DNA of 64,000 nt from Hyphomicrobiales bacterium (lineage in GTDB: Bacteria > Pseudomonadota > Alphaproteobacteria > Rhizobiales > Beijerinckiaceae). The DNA is taken from positions 62,001 to 126,000 of the forward strand of contig UCLR01000041.1 of NCBI GenBank assembly GCA_900473415.1, read 5' to 3'. Shown one piece after another: positions 1 to 7,756 of the stretch. Each line of letters begins with the position of its first letter. Position 1 is the first letter of the stretch. Position numbers and translations under genes: made by a program. The notes beneath the pieces were generated by a model. The model ran no database searches. It worked only from the letters and a program-made list of their open reading frames with translations, and was not told the origin of the DNA.

Positions 1-479
1 AGGCTGTAGATCGCCGCCGAGGGCAGGGCGCTCAGACCCTGCTGCAGGCCGTAGGCGAGGGCGGTCGGGAGCGCGGGCAGTTCTTCGATTTTCGGCGCGC
101 CAGGATCGGGCGGCGGCTCCGCCCGGTTCTCCAGATAGAAACGTCGGAGCAGATAGAAGCTCGCATCCGACATCGGCCTGCCGTCCGAGGCGATGCCGAT
201 CAGCGCCCCGCGGCCAAGCGCATTGCCCTCACCCGCGAAGAGGCAATCGATGCTGCGGTGGCGGGCGACGCCGTCGCCGAGCCGGACCCGGTAGAACAGC
301 CTGAGCGCACGCGGCACCGGCCCTCGCGTCGCGCTCTCGATCTCGATATTCGCGCTGGGCGGGTTCAGCGGCGGAATCGCCTGCCGGCAGAGACGGACCT
401 GGTCGGTGTCGAACTCCGTCCCGCAGCCGGCGAGGGCGAGCAGGAAAACGGCCAGAATCGGCAGGAGGAGCGGGCGCAT
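1..479 (-). CDS. Lipoprotein-like N-terminus, probably of a LivH-type amino-acid ABC permease (partial)
   Basis: The gene starts at an ATG at 479 and runs off the left edge, so about 159 codons are seen. The N-terminus is a short basic and hydrophobic segment ending in a lipobox-like LALAGC. A polar periplasmic-looking stretch follows, then a hydrophobic segment beginning AYGLQQGLSALPSAAIY, which resembles the first membrane helix of branched-chain amino-acid ABC permeases. I recall such permeases in Hyphomicrobiales carrying an extra N-terminal segment with an LCRxxIPxLNP motif, and LCRQAIPPLNP is visible here. The function assignment is inference because the permease body is outside the window. 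Confidence 0.5.
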   Translation of the reverse strand, partial: MRPLLLPILAVFLLALAGCGTEFDTDQVRLCRQAIPPLNPPSANIEIESATRGPVPRALRLFYRVRLGDGVARHRSIDCLFAGEGNALGRGALIGIASDGRPMSDASFYLLRRFYLENRAEPPPDPGAPKIEELPALPTALAYGLQQGLSALPSAAIYS

Positions 480-524
480 GTCCGGCGACGGTAGCGCCGC
501 CGCCGGAGCAAGGGAACCGCGACG

Positions 525-1577
525 TCAGCCCGTCGCCTTCAGCTTCTTCGCCACGCGTGGTGCGAAATAGGTCAGGACCCCGTCCGCACCGGCACGCTTG
601 AAGGCCATGAGGCTCTCGACCATGGCCTTGTCGCCGTCGAGCCAGCCATTGCCGGCTGCCGCCATGATCATCGCGTATTCGCCGGAGACCTGATAGGCGA
701 AGGTCGGCACGCGGAAGTGATCCTTCACCCGCGCCACCACGTCGAGATAGGGCAGGCCGGGCTTGATCATCACCATGTCGGCGCCTTCCTCCAGGTCGAG
801 CGCGACTTCCGCGATCGCCTCGTCGGAATTGGCCGGGTCCATCTGGTAGGTGCGCTTGTCGCCGATCAGCGTCGCATTGGTGCCGATCGCGTCGCGGAAC
901 GGGCCGTAGAAGGCCGAGGCGTATTTTGCCGCATAGGACATGATCTGCACATCCTCGTGGCGCGCCTCGTCGAGCGCCCCCCGGATCGCGCCGATGCGCC
1001 CGTCCATCATGTCGGAGGGGGCGATGACGTCGGCCCCCGCATCGGCGAGCGCCAGGGCCTGCTGCACCAGGATGGCGACGCTGGCGTCGTTGAGGATGCG
1101 CTCACCCTCCATGACGCCGTCATGGCCGTGCGAGGTGTAGGGGTCGAGCGCCGCATCGCAGATGATGCCGATCTGCGGCACCTCGGCCTTGATCGCGCGC
1201 ACCGCGCGGCACATCAGGTTGTTGGCGTTGAGCGCCTCCGAGCCCGTCGGGTCGCGCAGCGCCTTGTCGACGAAGGGGAAGGGCGCAATTGCCGGGATGC
1301 CGAGCGCCGCCGCTTCGGCTGCCTGCCGCACCGCCTCGTCGATGTTCAGCCGGTCGACGCCGGGCATCCACTCTACGGGGGAGCGCGCCTGCTGGCTGTC
1401 CATCAGGAAGATCGGCCAGATCAGGTCGTCGGTGGTCAGCACCGACTCGCGCACCATGCGTCGGGACCATTCCGCCTTGCGATTGCGACGCATGCGGTGG
1501 GTGAGGCCGAGCGAGGGCGTCGACACAGTCTCGGAGGATTGAGGGGCGGGGAAAGGCCGCACGACCCGGGATTCCAT
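525..1577 (-). CDS. hemB: Delta-aminolevulinic acid dehydratase (porphobilinogen synthase)
   Basis: This cytosolic enzyme condenses two 5-aminolevulinate molecules to porphobilinogen in tetrapyrrole synthesis. The 350-residue protein has the normal length for the family. It shows the segment SYAAKYASAFYGPFRDA and, near residue 270, MIKPGLPYLD, which hold the two active-site lysines. The metal region DVIAPSDMMDGRIGAIR is also clear. The ATG start at 1577 gives a basic N-terminal arm (LTHRMRRNRKAEWSRR) typical of alphaproteobacterial HemB. It is divergent from the hydrolase gene to its right, with about 240 bases of shared upstream DNA. Confidence 0.97.
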   Translation of the reverse strand: MESRVVRPFPAPQSSETVSTPSLGLTHRMRRNRKAEWSRRMVRESVLTTDDLIWPIFLMDSQQARSPVEWMPGVDRLNIDEAVRQAAEAAALGIPAIAPFPFVDKALRDPTGSEALNANNLMCRAVRAIKAEVPQIGIICDAALDPYTSHGHDGVMEGERILNDASVAILVQQALALADAGADVIAPSDMMDGRIGAIRGALDEARHEDVQIMSYAAKYASAFYGPFRDAIGTNATLIGDKRTYQMDPANSDEAIAEVALDLEEGADMVMIKPGLPYLDVVARVKDHFRVPTFAYQVSGEYAMIMAAAGNGWLDGDKAMVESLMAFKRAGADGVLTYFAPRVAKKLKATG

Positions 1578-1815
1578 GGCAATTGCCTCAAGCGATGAAT
1601 GGCGCCGGCCGGGCTTTCGTCATGCGGGCGCAGTTGGTAGCCGCCTGCATATCACATCAGAACCATTCCAATACAGGGCGCATGGTCGCAAGGGGGCCGG
1701 GTTCGGCGCGGACCGGTGGCCGGTGCGTGGACGCCAAGGCGTGGCGGCGGATGCTTGCGTTGACAAGCCCGCCCCCTCCCACCAGAACCGCAACCCATCG
1801 AAGCGGGATCGGACC

Positions 1816-2874
1816 ATGACGACGCAGGACCAGGAGATCATCTGCGAGATCCGCGGCGCCGCCGGCGTCGTGGTGCTCAACCGCCCGAAGGCGCTGAATG
1901 CCCTGAGCCTCGGCATGGTCCGCGAACTCGCCCGCGCGCTCGACGCGTGGGAAGACGACCCGCAGGTCGAGCGCGTCGTCGTCATCAGCACCAGCGAGAA
2001 GGCCTTCTCCGCCGGCGGCGACATCCGCTGGCTGTATGATTCGGGCAAGGCCGGCCGCCATGCCGACATGCTCGCCTTCTGGGGCGAGGAGTACATCCTC
2101 AACCACCGCATCAAGACATACCCGAAGCCCTATATTTCCCTGATCGACGGCATCGTCATGGGCGGTGGCGTCGGCATCTCGCTGCATGGCACTCACCGCA
2201 TCGCCGGAGACCGCTATCTCTTCGCCATGCCGGAGGTTGGCATCGGCTTCTTCCCTGATGTCGGTGCAACCTATGCGCTGCCGCGCCTGCCGGATGCCTT
2301 CGGCCGCTTCCTGGCTCTCACCGGAGAACGAATCGGCGCGGCCGATGCCGCTTCGGTCGGCCTCGCCACCCATGCCGTCGCGACCGAGCGCATGGCGGAG
2401 TTGGCCAACGCGCTGACCGGTCGAGGCGGGCTCGACGACATCCTCGCCCCCTTCACGATCGATCGCGGCCCGGGCCCGCTGGATGGCGAGCGCGCCGTCA
2501 TCGCGGAGGCGTTCGGCGCGCCGACCCTGCCCGAGGTGCTCCAGCGGCTGCGCCATGCAGCCGAGAACGGCAACGCCTTCGCCGGCAAGCTCCTGCAGAC
2601 CATCGCCGTCAAGTCTCCGACCAGCGTCGCCCTCACCTTCGAGCAGATGCGACGCGGCGCGGAGCTCGACTTCGCCGAGGCAATGCGCACCGAATACCGG
2701 ATCGTCTCGCGCGTCGCCCATGGCCATGAGTTCTATGAGGGCGTGCGCGCCGTCGTGGTTGACAAGGACCAGGCACCGCGCTGGCAGCCGCCGACGCTCG
2801 AGGCGATTCGCCCGAACGATATCGACGCCTACTTCGCGCCGCTCGGCGCTGACGAACTCAAGCTGGAGGGTTGA
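1816..2874 (+). CDS. 3-hydroxyisobutyryl-CoA hydrolase (crotonase family)
   Basis: The 352-residue crotonase-fold protein probably hydrolyses 3-hydroxyisobutyryl-CoA in valine breakdown. It has the oxyanion-hole segments SAGGDIRWLYD and IVMGGGVGIS. The motif MPEVGIGFFPDVG separates this hydrolase branch from ordinary enoyl-CoA hydratases, and the length (about 350 versus 260 residues) agrees. The reading frame is open upstream to 1576, but the ATG at 1816 gives the usual N-terminus (MTTQDQEIICEIRG) and follows a purine-rich stretch. The next gene begins at its stop codon, so the two are likely co-transcribed. Confidence 0.9.
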   Translation: MTTQDQEIICEIRGAAGVVVLNRPKALNALSLGMVRELARALDAWEDDPQVERVVVISTSEKAFSAGGDIRWLYDSGKAGRHADMLAFWGEEYILNHRIKTYPKPYISLIDGIVMGGGVGISLHGTHRIAGDRYLFAMPEVGIGFFPDVGATYALPRLPDAFGRFLALTGERIGAADAASVGLATHAVATERMAELANALTGRGGLDDILAPFTIDRGPGPLDGERAVIAEAFGAPTLPEVLQRLRHAAENGNAFAGKLLQTIAVKSPTSVALTFEQMRRGAELDFAEAMRTEYRIVSRVAHGHEFYEGVRAVVVDKDQAPRWQPPTLEAIRPNDIDAYFAPLGADELKLEG

Positions 2875-2876
2875 GC

Positions 2877-3317
2877 TTGGGGGTCGGCGGTGATGGCGAT
2901 GCCCTGCGCGGGGTCAAGGCCGGGGAAGAGGAGGGCACGCGGCATAGCCGCTGGCGAACCTTCCTCGTCTGGTTCCTGCGCCTGGTCTCCGCCTTTTGGC
3001 TGGCGAAGGGGCTGTCGGCCTGGGCCGTGATCTTCGGCGTGCCGGGCAATGCGCAGCCGCCGTTCGAGAACCGCCTTCTCAGCTACCAGGCGATCATCGT
3101 CTATTTCGCGGTGATTGATCTCGTCGCTGCCGTAGGCCTCTGGCTGACTTCGACCTGGGGCGGCGTGCTCTGGCTGCTGGCCGCGATCAGCCAGTTGCTG
3201 CTGAGCTTCCTGTTCCCGCGCTTCGTGCCGATGACGGGCTGGATCGTTGCCTTCTACGTCGCGCTGATCGCGATCTATTTCATCGCGACCTGGGCGGCCG
3301 AGAACGGCGAGCGCTAG
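2877..3317 (+). CDS. DUF6163-type small membrane protein
   Basis: About 146 residues with three or four hydrophobic segments (about residues 25-45, 65-85, 90-110 and 115-135) and a short charged N-terminus. It resembles the DUF6163 proteins found beside ldtR in Hyphomicrobiales; no biochemical role is known. Two TTG codons (2871 and 2877) are possible starts. I prefer 2877 because it sits at good spacing from the GGAGGG at the end of the preceding gene. It abuts the hydrolase gene and precedes ldtR. Confidence 0.75.
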   Translation: MGVGGDGDALRGVKAGEEEGTRHSRWRTFLVWFLRLVSAFWLAKGLSAWAVIFGVPGNAQPPFENRLLSYQAIIVYFAVIDLVAAVGLWLTSTWGGVLWLLAAISQLLLSFLFPRFVPMTGWIVAFYVALIAIYFIATWAAENGER

Positions 3318-3411
3318 GCAGGATTCTCCTACGGCGCGAGGCGCCCGTTCCCGCCTGGAGCCCGGGCGGCGAGCCGGTTCCGGAGCATGCGTGAGGTCGA
3401 GTCAAAGTAAG

Positions 3412-3433
3412 AAATGCTTTAGCTTAAGCGTTT
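3412..3433. promoter_or_regulatory. Imperfect inverted repeat upstream of ldtR (possible MarR-type operator)
   Basis: Two 10-base arms, AAATGCTTTA and TTAAGCGTTT, flank a GC centre and match at 8 of 10 positions. The site lies about 150 bases upstream of the ldtR start in AT-richer DNA. MarR-family proteins usually bind such palindromes and often regulate themselves. Assignment to LdtR is inference. Confidence 0.35.
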
Positions 3434-3581
3434 CTGGCTTCACTTCCGATTCACCCAAAGGGGTAAATCCCTGATTCATCCTGATATTTAAACTCGTTTT
3501 CATCCGTGGTCCCGTATGGTGTTTTTCAGAAGCGGACCGGGAGACGAAATTCCGGCCGACAAACAACAGGCGGGATATACA

Positions 3582-4094
3582 ATGAAAGCGAGCGTCAAGA
3601 CTTTGGAAGTTGCTCAGACCGGTGAGGTCGAACTCAAGGTGAAGCCGCTTTATCTTGAGTCGCTCACGCTGGTGGAACGGCTGCACCGCCGTCTGCTCGA
3701 CGTCATCAAGGACGAGTTCGAGCGCCGCGGCCGCGACGACGTCAACAGCGTGCAGGCCCTGCTGCTCTATAACATCGGCGATGCCGAACTCTCCGCCAGC
3801 GAGCTTCGGACGCGCGGCTACTATCTCGGCTCGAACGTTTCCTACAACGTCAAGAAGCTGGTCGAGCTCGGCTATCTCCACCATGCCCGTTCGCGGATCG
3901 ACCGCCGCTCGGTCCGCATCAGCCTGACCGACAAGGGCTCGGAAGTGCACGACATCGTGAAGGGCGTCTACGACAAGCATGTCCGCACGGTCGAGCAGAT
4001 CGGCGGCATCGCCGCGGACGACTTCGAGCGTATGAACAACGCCCTGCTCCGCCTGGAGCGCTTCTGGACCGACCAGATCCGCTACAAGCTCTGA
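3582..4094 (+). CDS. ldtR: MarR-family regulator LdtR
   Basis: A 170-residue winged-helix regulator. The recognition region SASELRTRGYYLGSNVSYNVKKLVELGYL is followed by a wing with HARSRIDRRSVRISLTDKG. This matches LdtR, described in Sinorhizobium and Liberibacter as controlling L,D-transpeptidase genes and stress tolerance. The ATG at 3582 fits the family N-terminus (MKASVKT); an in-frame start at 3516 would add 22 unusual residues. A perfect terminator hairpin follows, so ldtR is probably transcribed separately from the transpeptidase gene downstream. Confidence 0.9.
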   Translation: MKASVKTLEVAQTGEVELKVKPLYLESLTLVERLHRRLLDVIKDEFERRGRDDVNSVQALLLYNIGDAELSASELRTRGYYLGSNVSYNVKKLVELGYLHHARSRIDRRSVRISLTDKGSEVHDIVKGVYDKHVRTVEQIGGIAADDFERMNNALLRLERFWTDQIRYKL

Positions 4095-4130
4095 GGAATC
4101 AGCGTCCTTTCGGCGGATTTTGCCTGCAGA

Positions 4131-4155
4131 ACGGCCGGGGTCCCGCCCCGGCCGT
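4131..4155 (+). terminator. Intrinsic terminator after ldtR
   Basis: A perfect 10-bp stem, ACGGCCGGGG and CCCCGGCCGT, closes a 5-base loop about 35 bases after the ldtR stop. The T-run after it is weak (TCTTCGT). Confidence 0.75.
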
Positions 4156-4376
4156 CTTCGTATGTCCGCCTTGGACTGTGTCCTTGTTGCCATGCACGCG
4201 GCAAAACGCTGCCATGCCCTAAATTTGCCGCTGTCATCACGCGTCGTTAACCGTGCTAGGACACCGTCGTCGGCCAAGAGGAAAGCTTGTGGCGGCCGCC
4301 GCTGCGAGCGTTGCCTTGCCGGCGACGTTTTCTTGCGGTCTACGCGCCTGGCTATGGTCTTGGATAGAGGAATGAA

Positions 4377-5621
4377 ATGTCGCTATTGAGCCTGACCCGC
4401 CGCGAAACCGTGCTGGGCCTGCTTTCGGGTGCTGCAACGATCGCTGCCGCCCCGGCGCTCGCCCAACAGGCCGAATGGCGCCAAAGCTACGACGCCGGTG
4501 CGCGCAATGCCGTCGCCCGGTCCTCGACGCCGATGCTTTCGCCGGAGGCCCTCCAGGCCACAGAGCAGGCGATCGCCTCCTATCGCGACCTCGCCGCGCG
4601 CGGCGGCTGGCCGCAAGTTCAATTGCCCGAGCGCATGGCGGTCGGCAGCAAGGGGCAGGGCGTGGTGGCGCTTCGTCAGCGCCTGATCATCACCGGCGAC
4701 CTCGATGCCTCGGCCGGCGACAGCAACGTCTATGATTCCTATGTCGAGGCGGGCGTGCGTCGCTTCCAGTCGCGCGTCGGGCTTTCGACCACGGGCACGA
4801 TCAACCGCGCCACGATCGTCGCGCTCAACGTCCCCATCGACCGCCGCATCCGCCAGCTCGAGACCAATGTCGTCCGGCTGCGCAGCTGGTCGGGCAATCT
4901 GGGCGGCCGCTATGTCGTCGCCAATATTCCGGCCGCGATGGTGGAGACGGTCGAGAACGGCCATGTCGCCACGCGCCACGCCGCCGGTGTCGGCAAGATC
5001 GACCGGCAGTCGCCGCTTCTCCAGACCAAGATTCCGGAGATCAACTTCAACCCGACCTGGACGGTTCCCGCCTCGATCATCCGCAAGGATCTGATCCCGA
5101 AGATGCGCAAGGAGCCGACCTATCTCAGCGAGAACAAGATCCGCATCATCTCGCCGAGCGGCGCCGAGATCTCGCCGGCCAGCGTGAACTGGAATTCGGA
5201 CGAGGCGACGCGCTACACCTTCCGGCAGGATCCGGGCGGCGACTTCAACTCGCTCGGCTTCGTGCGCATCAACATCCCGAGCCCGCACGGCGTCTACATG
5301 CACGACACGCCGTCGAAGGGCATCTTCGGCGACGATTTCCGCTTCGTCTCCTCGGGCTGCATGCGCGTCCAGAATGTGCGCGACTATGTCGCCTGGCTGC
5401 TCAAGAACACGCCCGGCTGGGACCGCGCCAAGATCGACGAGGTCATCCAGTCAGGCCAGCGTGTGAACGCCCGCATCTCCGATCCGGTGGCGTGCTACTG
5501 GGTGTATGTCACCGCCTGGGCGACGCCCGATGGCGGCGTGCAGTTCCGCGACGACATCTACAACAAGGACGGCCTCGGCCCGGCGCCGGTCGCGGCCTTG
5601 CAGGGCGACCAGGATATCTGA
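4377..5621 (+). CDS. L,D-transpeptidase (YkuD) with peptidoglycan-binding domain, LdtP-like
   Basis: A 414-residue exported cell-wall enzyme that forms or exchanges 3-3 peptidoglycan crosslinks. The N-terminus has a twin-arginine-like signal (LTRRETVLGLLSG) ending AAPALAQQ. A PG_binding_1 domain covers about residues 80-155 (RRFQSRVGLSTTGTINRATI). A YkuD catalytic domain follows, with His about 309 (YMHDTPSK) and catalytic Cys about 328 in SSGCMRV. In rhizobia and Liberibacter the equivalent gene is controlled by LdtR, encoded just upstream here. A strong terminator follows. Confidence 0.9.
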   Translation: MSLLSLTRRETVLGLLSGAATIAAAPALAQQAEWRQSYDAGARNAVARSSTPMLSPEALQATEQAIASYRDLAARGGWPQVQLPERMAVGSKGQGVVALRQRLIITGDLDASAGDSNVYDSYVEAGVRRFQSRVGLSTTGTINRATIVALNVPIDRRIRQLETNVVRLRSWSGNLGGRYVVANIPAAMVETVENGHVATRHAAGVGKIDRQSPLLQTKIPEINFNPTWTVPASIIRKDLIPKMRKEPTYLSENKIRIISPSGAEISPASVNWNSDEATRYTFRQDPGGDFNSLGFVRINIPSPHGVYMHDTPSKGIFGDDFRFVSSGCMRVQNVRDYVAWLLKNTPGWDRAKIDEVIQSGQRVNARISDPVACYWVYVTAWATPDGGVQFRDDIYNKDGLGPAPVAALQGDQDI

Positions 5622-5648
5622 CGCCTGCCGCCGATATGATGTTTTCGA

Positions 5649-5676
5649 GCCCGCCGAGAGATCGGCGGGCTTTTTT
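5649..5676. terminator. Bidirectional-type terminator between ldtP-like gene and arsC
   Basis: Stem GCCCGCCGA and TCGGCGGGC with a 4-base GAGA loop, followed on the plus strand by six T. It lies between convergent genes and overlaps the arsC stop region. Confidence 0.85.
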
Positions 5677-6083
5677 CATCTCGCCGTGACGACCACCTCG
5701 CCATCCTCCTTCACGAAGGAGCCGATATAGGGGTTGGGCAGGATTTCGAGGACCTTTTCGGATGGCCTGCAGAGCAGGGTGCCCTTCGATGTCTCGACGA
5801 CCGGGCGGTTGATCAGGATCGGATGCGCGAGCATGTGATCGACCAGCTCGTCCTCTGTCCATTTTGGGTTGCCCAGATCGAGCTCGGTATAGGGTGTGTC
5901 TTTCTCGCGCAGCAGCCCGCGGGCGCCGATTCCCATTGCCGCGATCAGCGCAACGAGCCGGGCGCGGCTCGGCGGCGTATTCAGATATTCGATGACGACC
6001 GGCTCCTCGCCACTCTGGCGGATCATGGCCAGCGTGTTGCGGGAGGTGCCGCAATCGGGATTGTGGTAGATCGTGATCGTCAT
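5676..6083 (-). CDS. arsC: Arsenate reductase (glutaredoxin-dependent ArsC)
   Basis: A 135-residue cytosolic reductase converting arsenate to arsenite. It shows the N-terminal NPDCGTSRNTL, which contains the catalytic Cys about 11, and RPVVET further on, a conserved Arg-containing segment of the glutaredoxin-linked class. The ATG overlaps the stop of the aquaporin gene by 4 nt (ATGA), so it is translationally coupled to arsR-aquaporin. No arsB or acr3 pump is seen; the channel is the likely arsenite exit. Confidence 0.95.
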   Translation of the reverse strand: MTITIYHNPDCGTSRNTLAMIRQSGEEPVVIEYLNTPPSRARLVALIAAMGIGARGLLREKDTPYTELDLGNPKWTEDELVDHMLAHPILINRPVVETSKGTLLCRPSEKVLEILPNPYIGSFVKEDGEVVVTAR

Positions 6084-6775
6084 GGCTGTCCCTTCGCCTC
6101 AGCTATTTTTGTGCTGGCCGGCGAGAGCAGCAGCCAGTTCATGAATGCGAGACCGCAGAGCATTCCGGCGAGTTCGGCCAGGACGAAGCCTGGCAGGTCG
6201 ACGGCCCGGATGCCCGAAAACGTATCGGTGAGCGAGCGCGCGACAGCCACCGCCGGATTGGCGAAGGATGTCGAGGCCGTGAACCAGTAGGCGGCGCAGA
6301 TATAAAGTCCGACCAGCCAGGGCACGGCCTTCCGTTCGAAGCGCAGCCCTGCGAGGATCGTTGCAGCAAGGCCGAAAGTCGCCACCCCCTCCGAGAACCA
6401 CTGTCCGGTCCCGGTACGGGCCTTGAGCGAGATCTGGAGCAGTGGCAGCGCGAACATCGCATGCGCCATGGCGGTGCCTGCGATGCCCCCGGCAAACTGG
6501 CCGAGCATGTAAAGGCCGGTCTCGCGGCGTGCGAGATCACCTTTGAGGGCGGACATCAGGCTGATGGCCGGGTTGAAATGCGCGCCGGAGATCGGTCCCA
6601 GCGTCGTGATCAGAACGACGAGCATCGCTCCCGTCGGCAGTGTGTTGCCGAGCAGCGTGAGAGCGCTGTCCTGGGTGAGCGATTCCGCCATGATGCCGGA
6701 CCCGACGACTGTTGTGACGAGAAGGGCGGTTCCAAGCGTCTCGGCTGCGATTCGTTGGGGCAGCGGGCTCGTCAA
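6080..6775 (-). CDS. aqpS: Aquaporin/aquaglyceroporin family channel, AqpS-like
   Basis: About 231 residues with six membrane spans and both aquaporin half-helix motifs: NPAISL (in GAHFNPAISL) and NPAVAV (in SFANPAVAV). In Sinorhizobium meliloti the channel AqpS replaces an arsenite pump in an arsR-aqpS-arsC-arsH operon and lets arsenite flow out. The arrangement here matches that precedent without arsH. The start is uncertain: a TTG at 6775 would overlap the arsR stop as TTGA, while a TTG at 6796 overlaps further. Confidence 0.88.
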   Translation of the reverse strand: MTSPLPQRIAAETLGTALLVTTVVGSGIMAESLTQDSALTLLGNTLPTGAMLVVLITTLGPISGAHFNPAISLMSALKGDLARRETGLYMLGQFAGGIAGTAMAHAMFALPLLQISLKARTGTGQWFSEGVATFGLAATILAGLRFERKAVPWLVGLYICAAYWFTASTSFANPAVAVARSLTDTFSGIRAVDLPGFVLAELAGMLCGLAFMNWLLLSPASTKIAEAKGQP

Positions 6776-7119
6776 GGCGATACGCGCTCGCAGCAACCGG
6801 CGAGGGCCGCGACTGCGGGCGCGCAGATCTCCGGATGGCCCTGGCAGCAGTCCCGCATCAGGAATGCGACGAGCGCCGACAATGTCGGAAAGGCCGCGCT
6901 GTAGATGATCGAGCGCGCCTCGCGCCGGGACCGGACCAGTCCGGCCTGCTCCAGATGGTTCAGGTGGAAGGACATTCGCGACGAAGAGGCGCCGACCGCC
7001 TCTCCGATCGCGCCGGCCGCCAGACCTTCCGGTCCCGCCTTCACCAGCAGTCGCAGGACGCGCAGCCGCGTCTCCTGCGACAGGGCCGAGAAGGCCTCGA
7101 GGGCTTGCGCTTCCGTCAT
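6772..7119 (-). CDS. arsR: ArsR/SmtB-family arsenic-responsive repressor
   Basis: A 115-residue winged-helix repressor. The core LSQETRLRVLRLLVKAGPEG and the recognition helix SSSRMSFHLNHLEQAGLV are typical. Cysteines lie only in the C-terminal part (FLMRDCCQGHPEICAP and ALAGCCERV) rather than in the classic helix-5 ELCVC motif. This suggests a variant arsenite site like those of some other ArsR groups. It heads arsR-aqpS-arsC and is divergent from the DUF6428 gene over a palindrome. Confidence 0.92.
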   Translation of the reverse strand: MTEAQALEAFSALSQETRLRVLRLLVKAGPEGLAAGAIGEAVGASSSRMSFHLNHLEQAGLVRSRREARSIIYSAAFPTLSALVAFLMRDCCQGHPEICAPAVAALAGCCERVSP

Positions 7120-7132
7120 TGTTATCTCAATA

Positions 7133-7150
7133 TCTCAACAGATGTTGAGA
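7133..7150. promoter_or_regulatory. Palindromic operator between arsR and the DUF6428 gene
   Basis: Seven-base arms TCTCAAC and GTTGAGA are separated by AGAT, midway between the divergent starts at 7119 and 7166. Position and symmetry fit an ArsR binding site controlling both directions. It also overlaps the ribosome-binding region of the plus-strand gene. Confidence 0.6.
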
Positions 7151-7165
7151 AGAAGGTAGCCCAAG

Positions 7166-7690
7166 ATGAGCGCGTACGCCACCCTCCCGGCGGTCGAATT
7201 TCACGGTGACGCCGTACTGCGCGCCCTTCTGGATGCGCTGGAGCCCTACACGGCCCGGCCGCTCGTGCTGGAGTACGACGGGCGCCGGATCCGGCCAGGC
7301 TATCATGTCACCGAGGTCAAGGCCGGCTCCTTCGTCACGCTGGACTGCGGCGGAAACCCGGACCGCTGGCAGGAGACCGTTCTCCAGGTGGAGGATCTGC
7401 CTGCCGAAGACGGGCGCGACTACATGCTCGCCGGCAAGTTCCGGTCGATCCTCGACAGGGTCGCCGGGCAGGTCGAGCTGGCGGCGGGAGCGCGCCTGAC
7501 CTTCGAGGTCGGCATGCCCGGTGAGCCGATGCGGATACTCGACGTGGACGCGGTGCAGCCGGAGGGGGAGTGCGTCGTCCTGCGGCTGGCCGCCCGGCCG
7601 GCAATCTGCAAGCCGCGCCATCGTGCGGCGCAGCAGGCCGCACCCAGTGCATGCTGCGGCGGTCCGGCGCCGAAGTCCGGCTGCTGCTGA
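7166..7690 (+). CDS. DUF6428-like protein with Cys-rich tail, ars-linked
   Basis: A 174-residue soluble protein. The N-terminal half (ALEPYTARPLVLEYDGRRI and PGYHVTEVKAGSFVTLDCG) looks like the DUF6428 family, which I recall near ars genes. The tail ends in two Cys pairs (SACCGGPAPKSGCC), suitable for binding arsenite or a thiophilic metal. AAGG lies 9 bases before the ATG. Divergence from arsR over a shared palindrome suggests arsenic-dependent expression. Its biochemical role is unknown. Confidence 0.7.
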   Translation: MSAYATLPAVEFHGDAVLRALLDALEPYTARPLVLEYDGRRIRPGYHVTEVKAGSFVTLDCGGNPDRWQETVLQVEDLPAEDGRDYMLAGKFRSILDRVAGQVELAAGARLTFEVGMPGEPMRILDVDAVQPEGECVVLRLAARPAICKPRHRAAQQAAPSACCGGPAPKSGCC

Positions 7691-7756
7691 CGGGCCTCGG
7701 CCGGCCCGGTCCCCAGAGCATCCGAGCGGAGGGCGGCTGCTTTGCCGCGCGGCCCG

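Noticed and set aside
717-1598. Long plus-strand reading frame opposite hemB
   Set aside because: It is antisense to a clear hemB and its translation is low-complexity His/Arg/Val text typical of a GC-rich shadow frame.
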